A DNA stretch of 64,000 nucleotides from Heterodera schachtii (taxonomy: Eukaryota > Nematoda > Chromadorea > Rhabditida > Heteroderidae), in assembly GCA_023374025.1 (NCBI GenBank), contig SIJG01000001.1, positions 5,562,328 through 5,626,327 of the forward strand, given 5' to 3'. Numbering within the stretch: position 1 is the stretch's first letter; each line of letters begins with the position of its first letter. The position numbers were made by a program, and so were the translations under genes. Under the pieces are notes generated by a model. That model saw only the letters and a list, made by a program, of their open reading frames with translations, was not told where the DNA came from and did no database searches. This document shows, piece after piece, positions 56,336 to 64,000 of this stretch.

Positions 56336-58101
56336 ATGGATCCGTCCGCCGTTTCTTCTTCGTCCAGCACCGATCAGCAACAAAATGCGGAAGAGGCGCA
56401 AAAGGGCGATTTGACATTGGCACAGCAAATTGCGGAGGACAAACAGAAAATGTTTGAACGCTCCCAGCAGTACCAACAGGAAATTGAGGACGAAGTAACA
56501 AATTGGGAGGAGAAAAAACGAATTGGGAAGCTTTTATGGATTTATTTGTTGGCGGAGACTAAAGTCAGCCAATTTAAAGCACTTTCTTTTTCCTTTAAGA
56601 TTCGCAAGACTCAGCCGTTGGTTTCGTCCAAGCAAAACGTCAGTTTTGTCCTTCAAACTTTGACTCTTTGTTTCAGGGGGTATATTTAACGCATATTTCG
56701 ATTTAAACACCAAATTTGGCAATGTTTTTTGTTCTTTCGCTTTCCTTTTTTCTCCTCAGCCCTTTCCCGTGGCTTCTCCAATTAACTGTTTTCATTAATA
56801 TTTTTCAGATTGCCCATTTGGTTGGCGAATTTGATGAGAAGACGAGCTCTCAGTACTTCAAAAAGGCGACGGTATCACAAAAATGCCAACATTTTTCTTT
56901 TATTATCCGTGTTTTTGTTTTAGGAGCTTGCCGGCGTTTACTCGGACATTCGGCGAATCCGTGGCGATGGCAATTGCTTTTACCGCGCTGTACTCACCGC
57001 CCAACTCGAGCGCTGTTTTGAGGACGCCGAGGAGCTGAAAAGGTTGGAAATGGCAGACAACAGCAGCAGAACATCACTTGTTCTGTTCAAAAATCACTTA
57101 TTCTGATAGAAAATCTTAGGCATTGGGCCGGAGAATGGCGAAAAAGCAATTTTTTGATAGTTTTTAAAAGTAAATGATTAAATTAACAGTCGGATGTTTG
57201 TCCTTTCAGGTTCAATGAGCTTGTCAAAGGTTGGCGTGCTCGTCTGATGGCCGTCGGCTGCTTCCCCGAATTGACCACCGGTGACTTTTGCGATTCGGTA
57301 CGAATATTGGGAGACATTTTTTATGATCGTTTTAATTTTGGATCTTCAGATGGAGCAACTGATGACTTCGCTGCTCAATGGCACAATGCTACCCCCAATT
57401 TTGCTGGACGACCTCAACCAGGACGGAATTGCCAATTATTACGTGGCCTTCCTTCGGCTGATCTGTTCCGGCTATTTGCGCGAGAATGAGGCGCTTTACT
57501 CTGGCTTTATTGAGGGTGTCAAAACGCTGGACCAATTTTGCCGGGATGAGGTGGGCACAGCCGACGGAGGGCGGGGGGGGGGGTAAGGGAAAGAATGGTC
57601 GGAATTGGCATTTTTCAACTCATCCGCCGTCGTTATTCAAATTGTGCCTTTTCCGTTTGCAGATCGAACCCATGTGGCGAGAAATTGACCACATTGGCAT
57701 CATCTCTTTGGTCAATGCAATCGGTATGGTTTTTAAAAAAGCATCCTATTAACTTTAGTTACAAAAAAAAAATTAAAAACGAAATTGTGGGCAATTTTTT
57801 TGGGTGGTTTCTGTCTCTCTCTCCCCTTTCTCTTTCGTTCCTCTCTTTTTCTCTCCTATCTCTCTTCCTCGCCATCTCCCCCCATCTCTCCCTCCCTCCC
57901 TCTGTTTTTTCTCTGTTTCCTCTCCATTTTTCAGGTGTTTCCATTCGCATTGAGTACATGGACCGAAGCCAGGCTCCCAGCGGCGGTTGGCACCACGATT
58001 TCCTCGTCGAGGGCGACAACCAACCGAAACTGTTCTTCCTTTACCGCCCCGGTCACTACGACATTTTGTACCGTCGCGGTGCGCCACCGAAAAACGAATA
58101 A
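56336..58101 (+). CDS. otub-1: Ubiquitin thioesterase OTUB1 (peptidase C65)
   Basis: Eight exons (56336-56494, 56600-56638, 56809-56871, 56924-57042, 57210-57297, 57350-57550, 57663-57723, 57935-58101) give about 298 residues. A flexible N-terminal arm contains an E2/ubiquitin-binding helix (LAQQIAEDKQKMFERSQQY). The OTU core has RIRGDGNCFYRAV with Asp102 and the catalytic Cys105, ANYYVAFLRLICSGYL, IEPMWREIDHIGI, and the catalytic-histidine strand RPGHYDILY (His284). OTUB1 cleaves Lys48-linked chains and also blocks some E2 enzymes. The catalytic triad is complete. Confidence 0.95.
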
Positions 58102-59216
58102 AGGCACAGAAATTGTGAGATGGCAATTCGGAAAGGCGGAGGAGGAGAGACGGAAACGGAACAGAGAATGGAACGCAAATTGAGACTTTATTTATGTTTG
58201 TGTTACTAAATGTGAATGACTTCCTAATCATTGTATCGAGAGGAATAAAGCCGCGAGTAATCGCAAAAGCCGAAATGGGGCTTATAACTCGCGAATTTTG
58301 CTAGCCAATATTTTGTTATTAATACTTGGTTATTCATTAAAAATATTGTTAGATAAATTGAACTTTCGATGTGAATTACAAAATTTTATTTAAGTGAATT
58401 TAAAATCGAATTTCTAAGGAATCAGCAATATTCGGTCCAAATTAATCATTTACGGAGTACAGCCCAGGAGGCATGAGGGACTATTGGAGTTTCACGAAAA
58501 ACCCGGTGGACCAGGAAAAGTTCCGGATTCTGATTTCTGGAATCCGAGACCGGGTTTTGCCAAGGGTTCGATTTAGCCGGGAAAAATTGTTTGGCGATTT
58601 GCCCGGCATCCGGAACCGATCCAAAAACTAAATCCGATCGGTCATTTTCTAGAGGCCCACCGGACCCCATTCGAGGCACCAAAAGTGCCTGATCAGAAAC
58701 CCGGACACGGGCCGACCCGAAAAGGGGCTTTTTAGACTGGGTCCGGTTCCCGGTCCGCTTAACTGTAAAAGGAAAATGCAATTGATGAATGTACAATAGA
58801 AGGTGGGTTTGGGTTTTATTGCACTTTAATTTGGTTTATTTTTAATAAATATTAACAAATAATAAATTAATTTAATTTCTAATATTTTCTTCTGATTGAC
58901 GCGGTTGCGAAATTCGTTTTGATTTTCCCATAAAATCTTAGAATTTATTCTTTTCCAATAATAAAGTCAATTGCACATTCGAAGAAATAACAGAATCATA
59001 ATAAATGTGACTTATGTGAAGAATCGAATTGTGATTTGATTTGACTGAAAAAGGAGGCCAAAACATTGGCAAATTATTTTTAAATAAACAAAAATGAGAA
59101 ATTAAAGAGCGAAGAGAAATCTCCGATTTTTAGGAAGCAAAAAGCTTTAAGATTTGCAAAAGGCACTGATGGCACAGCGAAAATGGCAATTTAAACACAA
59201 AAACAGAAATTAATTG
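58102..59216. other. Convergent intergenic region with a dispersed CCGG-rich repeat
   Basis: 58450-58760 carries CCGG-rich repeat text like that at 36700-36890. The rest is AT-rich; no gene seen. Confidence 0.5.
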
Positions 59217-61576
59217 TCATGGCATCCCTCCGATGCTTTGTTTGTCGGTTGGGCTGCTGGTGGTGAGCAAAGTGGCACAAGTGGCATCCACCTGAAGTGA
59301 GGAAAAGCATTCGATGAGAAGTTCGAATTTCGGATGCCGAATTCAATCGCAAAAAGTGCCAAAATTCTGCCGAATTGTCCCCGTCCATCCCTCCCGCCCA
59401 CCCCACCAACCCGCATTGGCTTAAGGCATTTTCGCCGCCGGGAGGAAGCCGTCGGCACGGCGGTGTTGGTTTGCTGCTGCTGCGGACTGCTAGCAGCAGC
59501 AGCAGCAGCAGCAGTATTCGATTTCGATGATTCATGCATTAGTGCACAGTTATTGCCATCTCCCCTGTCAGATGTGCCGCCCTTTTTCCCCCGCGGCTGT
59601 GCCGTTCCGTTCGTTTTGCCCGGCCCATTCGGTGCCGTCGTTGTCGCCGTCTTCGCCCTTTTCTGGGGACGTTCTTCCACCATCATTGTTGCTGGTGCTG
59701 CTGCTCTGCTTGTCCTCTTCGGCCGTGTCACTTTTGTGCTCGTCTCTTCCTGTTTTGTGTCGGAAGAGTCCACCGGTCGCGGGTTACTGTACGAATTGGG
59801 TATGGTAATAGGGAGACCAAAAACGGCACACAGAACTCGCGCACACCTTTTGACCATGCTCAACCCGGCTGTGCCTGCCGACCCACCGCCGCCGGCATTG
59901 CCCGAGGAGGCGGAGCAGCAGGAGACGGCGGCACTGTTGGAGGACGGCCCGTTACCAGTGGCTATGATTGGGGGAGCGATCTTCGGCACGCGGTTTTCGT
60001 TGCGACGCATGAAACGGCTGACCCATCCCTAAAAAGGCGGCACCAATTGGAATAAGCCATGATAAAGGTAAACAAATTCCATTCCGGAAAGTGCCTTCCC
60101 AAAATGCCGTGCCTTTCCGCCCGATTGACTAACCATTGTGATTTTCATTTCCGACCCATCCAATTGGTCGCTGCTCTCCGCCTTCTCCGCCCACAATTGA
60201 CGTGCCTTCGCCGCAATTGCGTACCAATCGCTTGTCGTGCACTGCTCGCCCTTCTCGCCGGCCACCGCCTTCACCAATTCGTCGTCAATCCATGCCAAAA
60301 TGTCTCTCCGCGACTGCTCAAAGTGTTGCGTGCAGCCCAACGTCGACTCGGCCTGACGACGGATTTTCTCCTCATTTTTCCGCCACTCTCTGAACCGATT
60401 GATTGGATGGCATTGCTTTGGGGTGGTCGCTTCTCAAAGTGATCAAATGCTCTTACCGAATGGACGACTCGGCCACGCTGAACTCGCGCCCAGCCGCGCG
60501 GTTGCCGATGCATTTGGCGTAGTCAATGATGTCGACCTTTTCTGAAAGCATTTTCTATCAAAAAAAACATTTTGCCAATCGTGACGACTTGATTACTGAT
60601 CAGCTGTTAATGACTCTCTGTTTAAAGAATCAGCTTTCAAAGTCTGTCTGATCAGACACCCTCTGATGATTAAGGCAATAAGGCACCCGCTGATCACCCC
60701 TTACACTAATTACTGATCAGTATCATCTCCTCCAATCACTTCCTTTCCCTTATAATAAATTCTCCGCACCTTCCGCGACGTAAAGCTTCAGTTTTCGTGC
60801 CCCTCGGCCATTTCCGCTGCGTGGCACAGAGTCGGGTGAGCTGATCCGACTGGTGGACAAAGGCGACTCGGACGAGTGGTGCTCCGTTTTCACAATCAGT
60901 TTCTGCTGTTTTGGCGTTTCCTCAATTGTCGGCGTCGATTGACTTGGCCTTTTGCGCTTTTTCGGCCCATCATTTTGGGACTTGAAAAGGAAACGGCATT
61001 TAGCAGGACCTACTGATTATTTACGATGCCATTTCTGACTCCCCGTCAGTCTCTCTCCATTTTCTCCAGTTTATTCCCGGCATTCCCTCGGTTTGTTCCC
61101 CATGGTCTCACTTTGTTTGGCTGTCTCTGCTTGTCCCCGTCACTTTGCTGCTGCTTTTGCTCCGTTCCGTCGTTGTCCCCACTTCCAAATGCCGTCGTCG
61201 TCGCTTTTCCTCCCCCATTGGCACCGTTTCGATTTGCCTTGGTCGACGTTGTCTTCCCATTGGTCCCTTGCGTGGCATTTCCCCCAGAATTTCGTTGCTT
61301 TTCTTCCCGTTGCTCTTTCATTTTGCCATCATCGGCCCCATTTGTCGTCGTTGTTCCGTTTGGCATTTGCATTTGTCCGGCGACGGGGGGCAAAGTGAGT
61401 AAAGGCAATGGGAAGAAAGGGACCAAGGGGGGAGAAGCGCAAGCAGTGCCAGCAATGACCGCAGCTGCACCGTTGGCACGGTTCTGTTGCTGCTGCTGGT
61501 GATGCGCAGCCGCCGCCGCTTTTTCGGCCGCATTTGCCAACGCGGCATGGATCATCGAAGCCGACACGCGGGCCAT
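59217..61576 (-). CDS. CENP-B/Brinker-type HTH DNA-binding protein
   Basis: Six exons (61576-61112, 60980-60770, 60541-60457, 60389-60134, 60028-59411, 59291-59217) give about 569 residues. The first exon is low-complexity (poly-Ala, poly-Gln, Gly/Asn-rich). A lysine-rich stretch (PKKRKRPSQ) is a likely nuclear signal. Then EKVDIIDYAKCIGNRAAGRE plus FSVAESSIREWRKNEEKIRR match the Brinker/psq-like first HTH, and SRRDILAWIDDELVKAV, AAKARQLWAEKAE and GWVSRFMRRNENRV match the CENPB-type second HTH. A Ser/Thr/Ala-rich tail includes a poly-Ala/poly-Gln tract. It has no DDE transposase domain, so it is a host DNA-binding protein of that lineage rather than a transposase. The final exon joint (CGG|GTTGGT) is uncertain. 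Confidence 0.75.
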
Positions 61577-64000
61577 GTAACTGAAGGGGGGGGGGAGTCA
61601 GTCAATTTGATGGCTAATTAGGGGTGGGGGATTAGGAAATTGAAACCAATCGATCGGTTGAATGTTTATTTGACGGAAAACGCACTCCGCAAACGAAGTG
61701 GCCGCCATCGAAAGAGTGCGCCGATGGCAATTTGGACAAAGCACCGAAAAGGGGGGACGAAGGCCAAAGGACAGAAGAAAGGTGAAAGGACGACGAAAGT
61801 TAGAGAATAACTAAAAGAAAACAAATTAAGCACAAAATGATCACAATTAGTTTATGAGTTTGGTAAAAGCTTAATCTTAATTAGTTGTGCTTTTTCTCCT
61901 CGAGAGTCCGTCCCGAAAAGTCTCGGGAATTCTCGGTCTCGAGCAGCGACACTTTTGTGGGAAACAAATAAGAAATTGTTAATAAATTAAGGGCGGCTTT
62001 TGTTTGAATGCCGACAATTCGCGCCCATTCTCTTGGACCGCAAATCGTCCAATGAATATGTATGTGTTGTGTGTATGTGTGGATAGTTTCCATTTAGACA
62101 CATCGCTGATGAGGCTGAACACACGTGAAAATGAGGGAGGGAATGAATGGGCCGGGGGGGGGGGAGAGAGGCGGTTCAGAGGGTGCGGGGGGGGGCGGAG
62201 GAATGCGCAGCGCCCCCCCCCCCCCCCCTTCCCAATTCTGTCCCGTTTATCATCATCGTCCCGGGACGCGTGAAAAAAGCTTTTTGTTTGGTTGGGATTG
62301 GAGAGGGAGGGAGGGGCGCAATGGAAATGAGCAGAGGGGGGGGGGGGGGGATGGATTCAGCAATTGATGACAACGCGGGACCGGGGGGAGGGGGGGGGGG
62401 GGGGGGGGAGGACGGCTTCAAATTGGCCCTTTTCCCTTTCCCGGGAAGGGCTCTCCGCGTCTCAGGCGAGAATCAGTCGCTTTTCCAAGTGAATTGTTCA
62501 CAGATTTTCGCCTCCATTCCCTCGCAGCTACCGGGGAAAAAGAGGGGGGGCAATGGGAGTGGGGAAGGGGGGGGGGGGTGCGTTGATTCAGCAGTGCGGG
62601 GGCGCAAATGGTCGGAAATGAAAATGGGATAGATGGGCAGTGGGGGGGGGGGGGGGCTAAAGGGTTACAGTCTTCGTGGAAAGGGTAAAACAATGCGAAG
62701 GGGGGGGGGGGGGGAAAGACCGCCCCCACATCGGAGGGGGGGAATGATCAGAAGGGCAGGGCACACACAGAACAATGTTTGTCCATGGGTCACATGATCA
62801 AATGTTGGCACACATTGCCATTGTGAATGATTAATTGTCTTTTTCAAATTATTTTCGGTAATTTTTCTTCTTTTGCCGCGCTCCCAAAATTCGCTTTTTA
62901 ATGCTAAGAAATGCCATTGCAAATAATTCCCAAAGTTTATGAGACACCGCCGACCCCTTCAGTCTTTCCACATCCCACGACCAAACTCAGCTCATCATCA
63001 TCACCATTCCTTCTCCTCCCCTTCCATCCCATCGTTCGCGCATAAAATGATAAATAAAAATTAAATAAACAAAGCGACGGAACGGCGAAGGGCGGGGGGA
63101 GGGGGAGAGAGAAGGGGGAAATGGAGAGGGCGAGAGAAAGAGAGGGCGCAGCAAATGCACACAATCAAAGCGAAAAAAGAGCAGAAAAATGGAAAAATAA
63201 ATTCAAATTCAAATGGAATTGCCCGAGGCATAAAAAAAGGAAAAGCCCTTAGCACAAAACAAACGCATTAAATTGTTAAGCTAAAGTCAAAAGAAAAGCA
63301 CATCCAACGCATTGGGAAGGATTCTCCCGCCCCCTCCTCCGATTCGATCAAAAATGGGCGAGCGGGGGAAGGGGAGGGCGAGTTGGTTGGTGGGCGCGGA
63401 AGTGAAGAGATTACCGTAATTAGGATGAGGATGAGGGAAGGGGGAGGGCGGATATTCACTCCCCCAAAGGCATGGACGGACGACGACTTTGCCCCCTCCC
63501 CCCCCCTGCCCCCTCATTCTGGCATTGTCCCCCCTTTGCCTCCCGCTTTTTGCCATTTATTCAATTCCGTCCCAATTGCGCACGCAACCCTTCCCTTCTC
63601 TTCCCTTCCCTCCCTCCCCCGCCTTTCCCCCCGCCCTTTTGGCCATTCTCTCCTCCCCCGCCTCCCTTTCCTCTCAATCCCTCCGGGAATTCATTTTATG
63701 TACTATTCGGCCCCTTTCTTTTGGCCAAAATGCGAAGTGTGCCACCGCGAGAGGCGCACATTCCAAGCAAATCAATGGCAGCGTCGAAAATTTGGGGGGC
63801 GGTGGACCGGGGAAAAGCATTGCGCAAGAAGTGGGGGCAAGGGGAAGAAAAGCATTGGCAAAGCGAAAGGCATTGCCAAAAAGCGAAAAATATTGCCAAA
63901 ATGGAGAGTAAGCACGGCACTGCCCTTCCAATACGGGGCGGTGCCATTGAAGCGGAGAGAGTGCGCGAAAGCGGCCGAATGGCAGTGCCGCCACACCAAA
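61577..64000. other. Non-coding, G-tract-rich end of window
   Basis: Dense G-runs with short spacers (61587-61595, 62154-62164, 62189-62196, 62337-62350, 62380-62409, 62566-62578, 62642-62656, 62700-62714) and C-runs (62214-62228, 63500-63506). No conserved exon in either strand. The minus-strand 63.0-63.3 kb frames are compositionally biased and not supported. Confidence 0.5.

Noticed and set aside
59334..60032. 232-residue plus-strand ORF with hydrophobic and Ala/Val-rich sequence
   Set aside because: It is the antisense of the CENP-B-type gene, whose HTH motifs define the true strand.

Overview
The window is eukaryotic nuclear DNA, almost certainly from a nematode and most probably a tylenchid plant parasite of the cyst-nematode type (Heterodera/Globodera). 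The reasons are intron-rich genes with short introns, nematode-style proteins (an FMRFamide-type receptor, ShKT proteins, a globin, a short BIRC6 relative of the UBC-17 kind), compact gene spacing with possible operons, long poly-C/poly-G tracts between genes, and a noticeable share of GC-AG introns (6 of roughly 135 introns modelled by eye). All gene models were joined by hand from six-frame reading, splice-site consensus and family knowledge. Exon ends were checked for reading phase but may be off by a base or use another nearby site.

Layout. 0-5.4 kb: a class A neuropeptide GPCR (minus, running off the left edge), then repeat-rich DNA with a foldback element between two direct copies of about 155 bp. 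5.4-10.6 kb: a secreted M14 metallocarboxypeptidase and clathrin light chain (both minus). 11.2-12.6 kb: the most unusual gene, a stand-alone bacterial LigD-type primase-polymerase domain carried in six exons. 13.5-16.5 kb: a secreted THAP4/nitrobindin-like protein and two tandem secreted ShKT proteins. 19.3-21.7 kb: a globin gene with two alternative 5' modules. 21.9-24.4 kb: a POT1-like telomere-binding OB-fold protein with coiled-coil debris upstream. 24.8-34.2 kb: a same-strand run of BIRC6/UBC-17-like E2, RPB8 and cytosolic arginyl-tRNA synthetase. 34.7-44.9 kb: dense housekeeping genes: DnaJ, proteasome beta-2 (PSMB7), ATG5, a UPF0729/C18orf32 homologue, a Yippee-like protein, mitochondrial ribosomal protein S29 (DAP3) and deoxyhypusine hydroxylase (with an apparent 1-base frameshift). 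45.5-50.5 kb: an orphan secreted Glu-rich protein and the ATAD1/Msp1 AAA ATPase. 50.6-55.3 kb: a transposon and satellite block with GC-hairpin arrays, a hAT-like MITE with an 8-bp target duplication, a decayed MULE transposase between inverted arrays, and a 395-bp palindromic MITE. 55.4-61.6 kb: a MogA/gephyrin-G-type molybdenum cofactor gene divergent from OTUB1, and a CENP-B/Brinker-type DNA-binding protein. 61.6-64 kb: non-coding, G-tract-rich.

Most genes are conserved cell machinery (translation, proteasome, ubiquitin, autophagy, mitochondrial quality control) and do not form one pathway. The best candidate for something undescribed is the intron-bearing LigD-type polymerase, which looks like an old, domesticated transfer of a bacterial end-joining polymerase into a nematode chromosome without its ligase or Ku partners in view.
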